A stretch of 64,000 bases of DNA, from contig NZ_JALDST010000001.1 of NCBI RefSeq assembly GCF_022747945.1, forward strand, positions 868,001 to 932,000, read 5' to 3'. How positions within the stretch are numbered: the first letter of the stretch is position 1; each line of letters starts with the position of its first letter. The DNA comes from Micromonospora sp. R77. Lineage in GTDB: Bacteria; Actinomycetota; Actinomycetes; Mycobacteriales; Micromonosporaceae. This document shows positions 52,191 through 61,404 of this stretch, piece after piece. Under the pieces are notes generated by a model, which did no database searches, was not told the DNA's origin, and saw only the letters and a list, made by a program, of their open reading frames with translations. A program made the translations under genes and the position numbers.

Positions 52191-53693
52191 TCATTCGTCC
52201 CGATCTTCGCCGTACTCGCCAAACCAGCGGGCCAGCCGGCCCCGCCGGCTCACCGCCCGCAACCGCCGCTCCGCCTCGTCGCGTACCTCCGCGGTGGCCA
52301 CGATCAGCAGGCTGTCGCCGACCTTCAGCCGGGTGTCCGGCCCGGGCACGAAACCCGTCCCGTCCCGCAGGACGAGGGTCACCGAGGCGCCCACCGGCAG
52401 CCGCAACTCGTCCACGTGCACCCCGCCGAGCCGGGAGCCCGGCGGCACCTCCAGCTGGAGCAGGTCCGCCCGCATCCGCTCCAGCGGGGCGGTCTCCACC
52501 CGGATCTCGGCCGCCTCGGCCGGTGCGGTCACCCCCAGCCGCCGGGCCACCGGAGCGAGCGTGCCCGCCTGGAGCAGGGTGAAGATCACCACGAGTACGA
52601 AGACCGCGTCGAAGAGCCCCTCCGCACCGGCCACCCGCTGCGACAGCGGGATGGTGGCCAGCACGATCGGCACCGCCCCGCGCAGCCCGGCCCAGGACAG
52701 GAAGGCCTGCTCGCGCAGGGCGAACCGGAACGGCAGGGCGGAGACCGCCACCGACAGCGGTCGGGCGGCCAGCACCAGGGCCAGCCCGGCGACCACCGCG
52801 GGGAGCACCGCGGTGGGCAGCCGGCCCGGTGCGGCCAGCAGCCCGAGCAGCACGAAGAGGCCGATCTGGGCCAGCCAGGCCAGCCCGTCGGCGAAGCCGA
52901 GGATCGCCTGCCGGTGCGGCAGCCGGGCGTTGCCGAGCAGCACCCCGGCGACATAGACGGCGAGGAAGCCCGAGGCGTGCAGCACCGCCCCGGCCGCGTA
53001 CGCCAGCACGGTGAAGCCGACCACCGCGATCGGATAGAGCCCCGCCGAGGGCAACGCCGCCCGGCGCAGCGCGTACCGGCCGGCGATGCCGGCGGCCACC
53101 CCGACGGCGGCCCCGACGCCCAGCTCGTAGCCGACCAGGGGGATCTCGTACCACCAGGGATGGGTGGCCGCGCCGGAGCGGGACAGCAGCACCACCACGA
53201 TGACCACCGGGGCGTCGTTCATCCCCGACTCGGCCTCCAGGGTGGCCACCAGGCGGGGCGGCAGGCGCAGCCGTCGCAGGGTGGCGAAGACGGCCGCCGC
53301 GTCGGTGGAGGAGAGCACCGCGCCATAGAGCAGCGCCAGCCGCCAGTCCAGCCCCAGCAGCAGGTGCACCGCCAGGCCGACCACCAGGATGCTCACCACC
53401 ACGCCGGCCGTGGAGAGCGCGGCGGCCAGCCCGAGCACCGGGCGCAGCGTGCTCCACCGGGCGCTCAGACCCCCCTCCGCGATGATCACGATGAGCGCGC
53501 AGAACCCCAGCATCCGGGTCAGCTCGACGTCGTCGAAGCGGATGCCCAGCCCGGCCTCGCCGATCGCCACCCCGAGGGCGAGATAGACCAGGAGACTCGG
53601 GACGCCGAGCCGGGTGGAGAAGCGCACCGCGCCGACCGCCACCAGCAGGACCGCCGCGCCGAGCAGCAGCGCCAGATCCAGGCCCGGGGTCAT
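52191..53693 (-). CDS. Potassium/proton antiporter (CPA1 type) with TrkA-C domain
   Basis: 500 residues. Residues ~1-390 form about twelve membrane helices with the transport motif SSTDAAAVF and AESGMNDAPVVIVVVL, where the conserved Asp residues bind the ion. The last ~100 residues (DLLQLEVPPGSRLGGVHVDE and DTRLKVGDSLLIVA) are a TrkA-C nucleotide-sensing domain. This fits the NhaP2/CvrA family of K+(Na+)/H+ exchangers. The start is the GTG/ATG at 53693 giving MTPGLDLALLLG. Confidence 0.9.
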   Translation of the reverse strand: MTPGLDLALLLGAAVLLVAVGAVRFSTRLGVPSLLVYLALGVAIGEAGLGIRFDDVELTRMLGFCALIVIIAEGGLSARWSTLRPVLGLAAALSTAGVVVSILVVGLAVHLLLGLDWRLALLYGAVLSSTDAAAVFATLRRLRLPPRLVATLEAESGMNDAPVVIVVVLLSRSGAATHPWWYEIPLVGYELGVGAAVGVAAGIAGRYALRRAALPSAGLYPIAVVGFTVLAYAAGAVLHASGFLAVYVAGVLLGNARLPHRQAILGFADGLAWLAQIGLFVLLGLLAAPGRLPTAVLPAVVAGLALVLAARPLSVAVSALPFRFALREQAFLSWAGLRGAVPIVLATIPLSQRVAGAEGLFDAVFVLVVIFTLLQAGTLAPVARRLGVTAPAEAAEIRVETAPLERMRADLLQLEVPPGSRLGGVHVDELRLPVGASVTLVLRDGTGFVPGPDTRLKVGDSLLIVATAEVRDEAERRLRAVSRRGRLARWFGEYGEDRDE

Positions 53694-53715
53694 CCGCGGC
53701 CGGCCCGGTCAGGGT

Positions 53716-54015
53716 TCACGCGGCCGATCCGTCGCGCAGCCGGCGCAGCACGTCGGGCAGCTCCGCGGCGGCGCGCTCGACCAGGAAGAGCTTGTCCCGG
53801 CTGGCCGCGCCGGCCCGCAGCGACACCGCCGCCGGCCGGACGCCCAGCGCGTCGGCGAGGGCCCGGCGGGCCGCCTCGGTGGCCCGGCCGTCGACCGCCG
53901 GGGCGTGCACGGCGATGACCAGCGCCGGACCGTGCGGGCCGTCGAAGCGACCACCGACCCGGGCCCGGGCGGCACCCGGCTTCACCCGTACGGCGACGGT
54001 GAGCGTGTCGTCCAT
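53716..54015 (-). CDS. DUF167 (YggU) family protein
   Basis: 99 residues with TVAVRVKPGAARARVGG, VHAPAVDGRATEAARRAL and VSLRAGAASRDKLFLVE, the hallmark segments of the small DUF167 fold. Function unknown; it is commonly beside yggT and divIVA-type genes, as here. Confidence 0.9.
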   Translation of the reverse strand: MDDTLTVAVRVKPGAARARVGGRFDGPHGPALVIAVHAPAVDGRATEAARRALADALGVRPAAVSLRAGAASRDKLFLVERAAAELPDVLRRLRDGSAA

Positions 54016-54027
54016 CCGCGCCGCTGC

Positions 54028-54819
54028 TCAGTTCGGACGCGCGTCGGCGAGCAGGGCGGTGTCCGGGGCGCAGTGGCCGCACGGCGTGAAGCCCAGCTCC
54101 ACCGCCTCGGCGACGGGCAGCGCCTCGTCGTCGCGCCCGACCAGGTGCGGGCAGCCGGCCAGGTGGTAGCGGGCCCGCCCGTCGACCACCCGCACCTCGG
54201 CGTGCAGCCGGGCCACCCGGGCCGCGTCGGCCGGCGGCACCCGCTGGACGGGCGGCTCGCCATCGAACGGGTCGGCCCCGGACCGGTCGCCGTCGAACCG
54301 GTCATCGTCGAACCGGTCGCCGTCGAACCGGTCATCGTCGAACCGGTCGCCGTCGAACCGGTCACGGTCGAACCGGTCACCGTCGAACCGGTCGCCGTCG
54401 AACCGGCCGGCGGTGAACGGGTCGGTGGGAAACGCCTCGGCGGCGAACGGGGCACGCGGGACCGGCGGGGCGTAGGGGTCGGTGGCCGACGGACCGGGTG
54501 GTTGCCGCCACCCGGTCTCGTCGGAGTGGACCGTCGGAGGAACGTGCTGGACCGGGAACTCCGGCTCCACGAGCGGTGGCCCGTACGCGGACCGGCCACC
54601 GGACGGGAAACCCGTGCGGGACCGGCCACCGGGCTCGGTGACCCGTTCCGTCGCCGCCGCCCGTGCGGCGGCGGCCTGGCGGGCACCGACGACGAGGGCG
54701 ACGGCGGCCAGCAGGCTCGCCGCGAGAGAGGTGATCAGCAGGGGGCTGGAGCCACCGACCAGCCCCGTCACCAGGAGCACGACGGCGACGAGGATGAGCA
54801 GAATGCTGGCGACTATCAC
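54028..54819 (-). CDS. Two-helix membrane protein with acidic RFDGD repeats and a Cys/His C-terminal motif
   Basis: 263 residues in three parts. Residues ~1-50 are two membrane helices (MIVASILLILVAVVLLVTGL and PLLITSLAASLLAAVALVVG). The middle is disordered and contains eight RFDGD/RFDDD/RFDRD repeats (residues ~139-178). The C-terminal ~50 residues contain YHLAGCPHLV and GFTPCGHCAPD, a possible metal site (C-x-H, C-x-H-C). It sits between divIVA and DUF167 on the same strand, 72 nt after the divIVA stop. I do not recognise a named family. Confidence 0.75.
   Translation of the reverse strand: MIVASILLILVAVVLLVTGLVGGSSPLLITSLAASLLAAVALVVGARQAAAARAAATERVTEPGGRSRTGFPSGGRSAYGPPLVEPEFPVQHVPPTVHSDETGWRQPPGPSATDPYAPPVPRAPFAAEAFPTDPFTAGRFDGDRFDGDRFDRDRFDGDRFDDDRFDGDRFDDDRFDGDRSGADPFDGEPPVQRVPPADAARVARLHAEVRVVDGRARYHLAGCPHLVGRDDEALPVAEAVELGFTPCGHCAPDTALLADARPN
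54286..54405 (-). repeat. Eight 15-bp tandem repeats encoding RFDGD/RFDDD
   Basis: On the plus strand the unit GTCRYCGTCGAACCG recurs eight times without a gap. The first five alternate GTCGCC and GTCATC, then vary. Copies 1, 3, 5 and 8 are identical. Length change by multiples of 15 bp would keep the frame open. Confidence 0.85.
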
Positions 54820-54890
54820 GGCTCACCCCCGCCGCGTCGGTTCAGATGGCGCGGCCGGCGGCCGTCCGCAGGGACGACCGCCAACCGCGA

Positions 54891-55694
54891 TCAGCGACCG
54901 GACTCGAGCGAGCCCGAGCGACCGCCGCCGTACGAGCCGGCGAGGCTGGCCGCGGCGAGGCCGTTGCTGCCACCGGCGGCACGGGTGCCCTCGGCGCGGT
55001 TGACCTCGGCCTCCAGGCCCTGGGCCCGGCCGTCGAGGTCACGCAGCTGGCTCTCCAGGTAGGCCTTGAGCCGGGTGCGGTACTCCCGCTCGAACTGCTT
55101 GAGCTCCTCGATGTGCTTCTGCAGCGCGGTGCGCTTGGCGTCCAGGCCGCCCATGGCCTCCTGGTGCCGCTGGCGAGCGTCGCGCTCCAGCGCGTCGGCC
55201 TTGGCGCGGGCCTCGCGGGTGACCTCCTCGGCCTTGGTGCGGGCCTCGGAGAGCAGCTGGTCGGCCTCGCGACGGGCGTCGGAGACGTGGTCGTCGGCGG
55301 TGCGCTGGGCCATCATGAGCACCCGCAGCGCCTGCTGCTCGCCGTCCCCACCGGTGGCCGGGCCACCCTGGGAACGGACCTGCTCCAGCTCGGCCTGCAT
55401 CGCCCGGGCGGCCTGCTCGGCGGCCGCCTTGTCGCGCTGCACCCGGTCCAGCTGGGCCTTGACGTCGTTGAGCTCCGCCGCGAGACGGGCGTCGCCGCCG
55501 GGGCCGGCGGGAGCGCCACCCCGACCGCCGCGCTCCACCTGGGCGCGCAGCTCGTTGTTCTCCTCGATCAGACGGGCAAGCTCGCGCTCGACCTCGTCCA
55601 GGAAGGCGTCGACCTCCTCCTCGTCATACCCCCGCTTGCCGATCGGCGGCTTTTTGAAGGCGACGTTATGGACGTCAGCCGGGGTCAGCGGCAT
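54891..55694 (-). CDS. divIVA: DivIVA/Wag31 polar growth protein
   Basis: 267 residues. The conserved N-terminal domain ([20 protein letters not shown], then [20 protein letters not shown]) targets negatively curved membrane. Two long coiled coils follow ([40 protein letters not shown]), split by a Gly/Gln-rich stretch. In actinobacteria it is essential and directs tip growth. It is the downstream end of the dcw-type cluster with yggT, sepF and ftsZ. Confidence 0.95.
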   Translation of the reverse strand: MPLTPADVHNVAFKKPPIGKRGYDEEEVDAFLDEVERELARLIEENNELRAQVERGGRGGAPAGPGGDARLAAELNDVKAQLDRVQRDKAAAEQAARAMQAELEQVRSQGGPATGGDGEQQALRVLMMAQRTADDHVSDARREADQLLSEARTKAEEVTREARAKADALERDARQRHQEAMGGLDAKRTALQKHIEELKQFEREYRTRLKAYLESQLRDLDGRAQGLEAEVNRAEGTRAAGGSNGLAAASLAGSYGGGRSGSLESGR

Positions 55695-55736
55695 CGAAAC
55701 TCCTCGGGTCAGTTGCGGCCGCGCAGGTGCCGGTCA

Positions 55737-56042
55737 TCAGGAGAACCTGAAGATCAGCGGCTCTAACACAAACCTCATCAGCACGAACAGGATAACCAGG
55801 AGCACAAGGGAGGCCAGGTCGACGCTCACGGTACCAATTCGCAGTGGTGGGATCACACGCCTCAACGTCTTGAGAGGCGGATCAGTGACGCTCCACACGG
55901 ATTCCAGTCCCGCTGACGCTCCTCGGCCCGGCTGCCAGCGGCGACCGTACTGCAGGACGGCGCTGAGGACAAACCGGGCGAGCAGGGCAATCAGGAAGAG
56001 ATAGACGATCAGGTACAGCACTTGGAACACGATCGACAACAC
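55737..56042 (-). CDS. YggT family membrane protein
   Basis: 101 residues with two membrane segments (YLIVYLFLIALLARFVLSAV and ASLVLLVILFVLMRFVL) and the linking motif TDPPLKTLRRVIPPLRIGTV. It lies between sepF and divIVA, its usual place in actinobacteria and Firmicutes, and is presumed to help division or osmotic response. Confidence 0.92.
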   Translation of the reverse strand: MLSIVFQVLYLIVYLFLIALLARFVLSAVLQYGRRWQPGRGASAGLESVWSVTDPPLKTLRRVIPPLRIGTVSVDLASLVLLVILFVLMRFVLEPLIFRFS

Positions 56043-56070
56043 GGCAGGCGACGTCCCTCGGTCGGGCGGA

Positions 56071-56772
56071 CTAGCTCAGGCTGAAAAAGCCACCCTCAGC
56101 GATCTTGGCCTTGTCCTCCGCGGTGACCTGGACATTGGCCGGCGAGAGCAGGAACACCCGGTTGGTCACGCGCTCGATCGTACCGCGCAGGCCGAACGCG
56201 AGCCCGGCGGCGAAGTCGACCAGTCGCCGGGCGTCGGCCTCGTCCATCTCGGTGAGGTTGATGATCACCGGCACGCCGTCGCGGAAGTGCTCCCCGATGG
56301 TCCGGGCCTCGCGGTAGGTGGTCGGGTGCAGCGTGGTGATCTGGTAGCGCTGCTCGTCCTCCGCGGGCGCCGACCGCTCCCGCGGCGGGGCCTGCGGCGC
56401 CAGGGCGAGGTTGTCCCGGGTGTGGTAGGTCAGCGCACCGGAGGTCTCCCCCGCGCCGGTCCGGGTGATCGACCGTACGCTCGCCCGCTCCGAGCGCTCG
56501 GCGCGCTCCGCCCGCTCGACGTCCCGGTCGGCCTCGGCCGCCCGGCCGGTGGCCCGCTCGGACAGGCGACCGCGGTCACCGACCCGGGACCGTGGCGCCG
56601 GCGGCTCCTCGGTCTCGTCGTCGTCCTCGTCGGCGAACTCCTCGGCGTACCGGCTCGACCGGTACCGCGACTCGCGGTAAGCCGGCTTGTCGTAGCCACC
56701 GTCCTCGTAGGCCCGCTCGTCGTCCTCTTCGACCAGACCGAGCCAGACCCCCGCCTTGCGCAGTGCACCCAT
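56071..56772 (-). CDS. sepF: Cell division protein SepF
   Basis: 233 residues. The N-terminal membrane-binding helix is MGALRKAGVWLGL, then an acidic/arginine linker, then the SepF core (YQITTLHPTTYREARTIGEH, VPVIINLTEMDEADARRLVD and a final FFSLS). SepF tethers FtsZ to the membrane; actinobacteria lack FtsA. ATG 56772 has GAAGGG upstream. The 192 nt before it is a leader or promoter region with a notably A/T-rich stretch. Confidence 0.95.
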   Translation of the reverse strand: MGALRKAGVWLGLVEEDDERAYEDGGYDKPAYRESRYRSSRYAEEFADEDDDETEEPPAPRSRVGDRGRLSERATGRAAEADRDVERAERAERSERASVRSITRTGAGETSGALTYHTRDNLALAPQAPPRERSAPAEDEQRYQITTLHPTTYREARTIGEHFRDGVPVIINLTEMDEADARRLVDFAAGLAFGLRGTIERVTNRVFLLSPANVQVTAEDKAKIAEGGFFSLS

Positions 56773-56964
56773 CCCGCGCCCTTCCGTCCGCCGTGCGGCA
56801 CGCGCCCCCGTGCCGTGTCGCTTGATCACTAATGGACACGGTGCCCATCGGACCGGGACGGCAATCCCTTCGGCGCGCGATTCGCGGTCCGCTCGCCGTG
56901 GCCCCCGACACCGGGACGCCGTTCCTGAACGACACAGATGTAATTTGCTTCTTCCGCGGCCAGG

Positions 56965-57709
56965 CTACCGCAGCGTGGGACGCATTCCGAGCAACGCGCT
57001 GCCGACGCGGACATGTGTCGCGCCGTACCCGATCGCGGCCTCCAGGTCGCCGCTCATCCCGGCGGAGAGCGCGGTGGCGTCGGGATGGTCCGCCCGGAAC
57101 CGGGCCGCCACCTCGGCCAGCCGGGCGAAGGCCCGCTCCGGTTCCCAGCCCAACGGGGCCACCGCCATCAACCCGCCCAGCCGCAGCGCCCCGCGCCGGC
57201 CACCGCCGCCGCCACCGCGCCGAGCCCCGGTCGGGGTCGGCGGAGTCCGGCAGGGCGCCGCCCCTGGCCGGGTCGCTGTCGATGCTGACCTGCACCAGCA
57301 CGTCCAGCGGCCGGTCCCGGCCGGCCGCCGCGGCGGCGTCGAGCGCCCCGGCGAGCCGCACGCTGTCGACCGACTGGACCACGTCGGCGTAACGCACCAC
57401 CGAGCGGCACTTGTTGCGCTGCAACTGGCCGATGAAGTGCCAGCGCGGGGTCATCCCGGCCGCGGCCACCTCGGCGGCCTTCGGGGCCGCCTCCTGGTCG
57501 CGGTTCTCCCCCACGTCGGCGACGCCGAGCCCGGCCAGGGCGACGACGTCACCGGCCGGGTACGTCTTGGTGACCGCGATCATGGTGACCTCGGCCTCGT
57601 CCCGGCCGGCGGCGGTGCAGGCGTCGGCGATCCGGGCCCGCACCCGGGCCAGCCCGTCGGCCAGCTCGGCGCGCCGGTCGGGCCGGACCGTGGCTGCGGT
57701 GTCGGACAT
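56965..57709 (-). CDS. YggS/PROSC PLP homeostasis protein, two probable frameshifts
   Basis: It starts MSDTAATVRPDRRAELADGL and contains the PLP lysine in VTMIAVTKTYPAGDV, VADVGENRDQEAAPKA and HFIGQLQRNKCRSVVRYADV, then loses frame. The end is recognisable in another frame: LMAVAPLGWEPERAFARLAE, SAGMSGDLEAAIGYGATHVR and GSALLGMR. Two shifts lie between about 57170 and 57260, with GLGAVAAAVAGAG in the intermediate frame. Restored length is about 247 residues. It lies between ftsZ and sepF, the standard position. Confidence 0.85.
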
Positions 57710-57718
57710 CGGCGGCGC

Positions 57719-58834
57719 TCAGGATCCGTTCTTGAGGAAGTCCGGCACGTCGACGTCGTCGAAGAGCACCCGGCGCGGCGACTGCTGCGGCGCCGGCATG
57801 GTGGCCGGCGGGGTGACCGGGGTGCTCGGCTGCGCCGGCTGGTTCTGGTTGGACTTGCGGGTCGGCTCGGCCGCCTTGTAGGCCGGCGTGCCGCCGTCGA
57901 AGCCCGCCGCGATCACCGTCACCCGCACCTCGTCGCCGAGCGCGTCGTCGATGACCGCGCCGAAGATGATGTTCGCGTCCGGGTGGGCCGCGTCGGTGAC
58001 CAGCTGGGCCGCGTCGTTGATCTCGAACAGGCCCAGGTCGGAGCCGCCGGCGATGGAGAGCAGCACGCCGCGCGCGCCGTCCATGCTCTGCTCCAGCAGC
58101 GGGCTGGAGATGGCCGCCTCGGCCGCCTCGACCGCGCGGTTCTCGCCCCGGGCGCTGCCGATGCCCATCAGCGCGCTGCCCGCGCCGCTCATCACGCTCT
58201 TCACGTCGGCGAAGTCCAGGTTGATCAGACCCGGGGTGGTGATCAGGTCGGTGATGCCCTGGACACCGGAGAGGAGCACCTGGTCCGCGGTGCGGAAGGC
58301 GTCCATCATGGAAATGTTGCGGTCACCGAGCGCCAGCAGCCGGTCGTTCGGGATCACGATCAGCGTGTCGCACTGGTTGCGCAGCTCGTCTATGCCGGAC
58401 TCGGCCTGCACCTGGCGGCGCTTGCCCTCGAAGGAGAACGGCCGGGTGACCACGCCGATGGTGAGCGCGCCGAGCTTACGGGCGATGTTCGCCACCACGG
58501 GCGCGCCACCGGTGCCGGTGCCGCCGCCCTCGCCGCAGGTGACGAAGACCATGTCGGCGCCCTTGAGCACCTCCTCGATCTCGTCGCGGTGGTCCTCGGC
58601 GGCGTTCTTGCCGACGTCCGGGTTGGCGCCGGCGCCGAGGCCCCGGGTCAGCTCCCGCCCGACGTCGAGCTTCACGTCGGCGTCGCTCATCAGCAGCGCC
58701 TGCGCGTCGGTGTTGATCGCGATGAACTCGACGCCCTTGAGCCCAACCTCGATCATCCGGTTGACGGCGTTGACGCCGCCACCCCCGATGCCGACGACCT
58801 TGATGACCGCCAGGTAGTTGTGCGGAGGTGTCAT
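57719..58834 (-). CDS. ftsZ: Cell division protein FtsZ
   Basis: 371 residues. The tubulin signature [12 protein letters not shown], the N-terminal GTP-binding [17 protein letters not shown], the T7 loop [15 protein letters not shown] and the C-terminal tail ([13 protein letters not shown], the conserved SepF-binding end) are intact. ATG 58834 ([13 protein letters not shown]) has AAAGGA upstream; the longer in-frame ATG at 58876 is less likely. It has its own promoter at 58938-58966. Confidence 0.97.
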   Translation of the reverse strand: MTPPHNYLAVIKVVGIGGGGVNAVNRMIEVGLKGVEFIAINTDAQALLMSDADVKLDVGRELTRGLGAGANPDVGKNAAEDHRDEIEEVLKGADMVFVTCGEGGGTGTGGAPVVANIARKLGALTIGVVTRPFSFEGKRRQVQAESGIDELRNQCDTLIVIPNDRLLALGDRNISMMDAFRTADQVLLSGVQGITDLITTPGLINLDFADVKSVMSGAGSALMGIGSARGENRAVEAAEAAISSPLLEQSMDGARGVLLSIAGGSDLGLFEINDAAQLVTDAAHPDANIIFGAVIDDALGDEVRVTVIAAGFDGGTPAYKAAEPTRKSNQNQPAQPSTPVTPPATMPAPQQSPRRVLFDDVDVPDFLKNGS

Positions 58835-58937
58835 CTCCGGTCCTTTCCCTTCGAGATTGGCATGGGCCGACCCCACACGGCTTGGCCAGACCAGCGGTCG
58901 ACACGTTTCCAGCGAGGTTACGGGCGGAAACCCTAAC

Positions 58938-58966
58938 CCTCTACTAGAGGCTTACAGTTATGTCAA
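58938..58966 (-). promoter_or_regulatory. ftsZ promoter with consensus -35
   Basis: On the minus strand TTGACA (58961-58966) is followed by a 17-bp spacer and TAGAGG (58938-58943). The -10 overlaps a 13-bp dyad CCTCTACTAGAGG (58938-58950). It lies about 100 nt upstream of the ftsZ ATG. The rest of 58967-59074 holds nothing I can support. Confidence 0.65.
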
Positions 58967-59074
58967 CCACTGATCCTCTTCGGGGCAACGTAAGCGCCTC
59001 CACGCCGAGAGCCAAGGACCCTTTCGGCGTGTCGCCCCGTGGAGCGGGCCGGGTCACCTCCGCTGAGCGGTCGG

Positions 59075-59892
59075 TCACTGGAAGGTGACCACGTCCGGGG
59101 CGCTCACGTCGATCCGGTCGGCCCGGCGACCGAGCAGCGCGGTGGCCACCCGGGACTTCTCCGCACCCCGGGTGGCGTCCCCCCAGACGATCTCCCGGTC
59201 ACCGCGCAGCCGGAGCGTGATCCGGGCCAGCCCGGCCACGTCCACCGCCACCAGCTGGGCGCGCAGCTGCGGGGTGAGCGCGGCGAGCACCGTCAGCCCG
59301 GCCCGGGTGCCCGGATCGTCCGGCCCGGGGCGGCCCACCCGGATCACCGGCAGGGCGTCCGGCACCCGGTCCAGGGTCCGGAAGACCACCCCCGACCGGT
59401 CGACGACGGCGTACCGCTCGCCCTGCGGGACCGCCGCCACGGCGGTCCGCTCCACCACCCGGATCACCAGGGCGCTCGGCCAGTCCCGGGACACCGAGGC
59501 GTGCTCCACCGCCGGCAGGGCGCCGATCCGCCGCGCGGTGGCGGCCAGGTCCACCCGGGCCAGCGGCGCGTCGTCGGGCACCGCCGCCGCGTCGCGGACC
59601 TCCACCTCGGTGACCAGCTCCGCGCCGACCACCCGGACCTCCCGCACCCCGAACAGGCCGGTGCCCAGCACCGTCCAGGCGACCAGCCCGGCCAGCGCCA
59701 GCACCCCGGCGGCCACCGCCCAGGGCAGGGCCGCACGCATCCGCCGCTGCCGCGCCCGGGCCATGAACCGCCGGGTCGACGGCGGCACCGCGTCGGTGTT
59801 CGCCCGGACCAGCTGCCAGCGGCGTACCGGTTCGCGCCGGCCGCGCCGCCGTCCGCGCCCGGGGTACGGCCGCGCGCCGGACCGGGGCTCAT
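59075..59892 (-). CDS. ftsQ: Cell division protein FtsQ, probable frameshift near the N-terminus
   Basis: The C-terminal ~240 residues are clear: one membrane helix (LPWAVAAGVLALAGLVAWTV), the POTRA domain (FGVREVRVVGAELVTEVEVR) and the FtsQ beta domain (LVIRVVERTAVAAVPQGERY). The start that fits the operon is ATG 59892, overlapping the murC stop (ATGA), but it is in a different frame from the rest. A one-base shift near 59830-59850 joins MSPGPARGRTPGADGG to REPVRRWQLVRANTDAV. FtsQ is normally essential, so an assembly indel is likely. Confidence 0.88.
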
Positions 59893-61373
59893 CCGGCCGC
59901 GGTCGCCGCGCCGTCCGGGCCCACGGCGGTGCCCAGGGCCGGCACCCCGGCACCGGTACGGGCCAGCAGGGCGTCGAGCAGCTGGTCACCCATCAGCGAG
60001 ATCGGCGGGGCGCCCATGGTGACCACCACGTCGCCCGGTCGGGCCCGCCGGGCCACCTCGACCGGCGCCGCCTCCCAGGAGTCCACGAAGACCTTGCGGT
60101 CGGCCGGCAGCGGCACCGCCGCCAGCAGCGCGGCCGACCCCTCGCCCGGCTGGCGCAGCTCGCCCGGTCCGAAGACCTCCAGCAGCACCAGCTCGTCGGC
60201 GATGCCGAGCGCCGCGGCGATCTCCGCCTGGAGGTCCCGGGTGCGGTACAGCCGGTACGGCTGGAAGACCACGATCAACCGGCCCTCGCCGGCCACCTCG
60301 CGGAGCGTCTGCAGGGCCAGGGTCATCGAGGTGGGGTGGTACGCGTACTCGTCGTAGACCAGCACGTCGTCCGCGACGCCCTTACGCTCGAAGCGCCGCC
60401 GTACGCCGGGGAACGCGGCCAGCGCGGCCTCCGCCGCCTCCACCGGCAGGCCCAGCAGGTAGGCGGTGAGCACCGCCGAGGCGCTGTTGAGGCCCATGTG
60501 CCGCCCCGGCACCGGCAGCCGGATCTCGCCCAGCGACCGGCCGTCGATCTCGGCCAGGTAGCGCACCCCACGCGCCGAGGAGGCCATCTCGCTCAGCCGC
60601 AGGTCGGCGTCGGGCGCCTCGCCGTACGTCCAGACCCGGCGCCCCTCGGCCCGCAGCGTCTCGGCCAGCCGCCGCCCGCCCGCGTCGTCGGCGCAGGTGA
60701 TGATGAACCCCTCCGGGTCGGTGAGCCGGGCGAACTCGGCGAAGGCCGCCTCAAGGTTCGCCAGGTCGCCGTAGGTGTTGAGGTGGTCCGCCTCGATGTT
60801 CGTGACGATCGAGACGTACGGGCGGTAGATGAGGAAGGACCGGTCGCTCTCGTCCGCCTCGACCACGAAGTGCTCGCCGGTGCCGTGGTGCGCGCCCGAG
60901 CCCACCTCGGAGATCTCCCCGCCGATCACGAAGGACGGGTCGACGCCGGCCTGCTGGAGCACCATGGTGACCATCGAGGTGGTGGTGGTCTTGCCGTGGG
61001 TGCCGGCGACCGCCACGGTGCGCCGGCCGGTCATCGCCGCGGCGAGGGCCTCGGAGCGGTGCAGCACCCGCAGGCCGCGCCGGCGCGCCTCCACCATCTC
61101 CAGGTGGTCCTGCGGGATCGCCGAGGAATAGACCACGGTGTCCACCCCGTCGAGGTTGCTCGCCTCGTGGCTCATGTGGACGGTGCCGCCGAGCGCCCGC
61201 AGGCCGGCCAGGGACGGCCACTCCCGCAGCTCGCTGCCGGAGACCGGCAGCCCCCGGGTGAGGAAGAGCCGGGCCAGGCCGCTCATGCCGACCCCGCCCA
61301 CCCCGATCAGGTGGATCCGGCCCAGGTCCTCCGCGGTCATCGTGCCGGCGGGGGTGAACTGCGCGGTGTTCAT
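59889..61373 (-). CDS. murC: UDP-N-acetylmuramate-L-alanine ligase
   Basis: 494 residues; adds L-Ala to UDP-MurNAc. IHLIGVGGVGMSGLARLF is the N-terminal nucleotide site, AGTHGKTTTTSMV the ATP loop, EADESDRSFL and NIEADHLNTYGD Mur motifs, and VYDEYAYHPTS the C-terminal segment (commonly DDYAHHP elsewhere). ATG 61373 has GGAAGG eight nt upstream. Confidence 0.96.
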   Translation of the reverse strand: MNTAQFTPAGTMTAEDLGRIHLIGVGGVGMSGLARLFLTRGLPVSGSELREWPSLAGLRALGGTVHMSHEASNLDGVDTVVYSSAIPQDHLEMVEARRRGLRVLHRSEALAAAMTGRRTVAVAGTHGKTTTTSMVTMVLQQAGVDPSFVIGGEISEVGSGAHHGTGEHFVVEADESDRSFLIYRPYVSIVTNIEADHLNTYGDLANLEAAFAEFARLTDPEGFIITCADDAGGRRLAETLRAEGRRVWTYGEAPDADLRLSEMASSARGVRYLAEIDGRSLGEIRLPVPGRHMGLNSASAVLTAYLLGLPVEAAEAALAAFPGVRRRFERKGVADDVLVYDEYAYHPTSMTLALQTLREVAGEGRLIVVFQPYRLYRTRDLQAEIAAALGIADELVLLEVFGPGELRQPGEGSAALLAAVPLPADRKVFVDSWEAAPVEVARRARPGDVVVTMGAPPISLMGDQLLDALLARTGAGVPALGTAVGPDGAATAAG

Positions 61374-61404
61374 GACAGGTACCTTCCGGTCGCGACGGCG
61401 CGCA

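Noticed and set aside
54286..54405. Tandem 15-bp repeats as a CRISPR array
   Set aside because: There are no spacers; the units are contiguous and lie inside a coding frame. No cas genes are present.
59893..59989. Upstream in-frame start of ftsQ at 59989
   Set aside because: It would overlap murC by about 100 nt with antipathetic composition; ATG 59892 with ATGA coupling plus one indel fits better.
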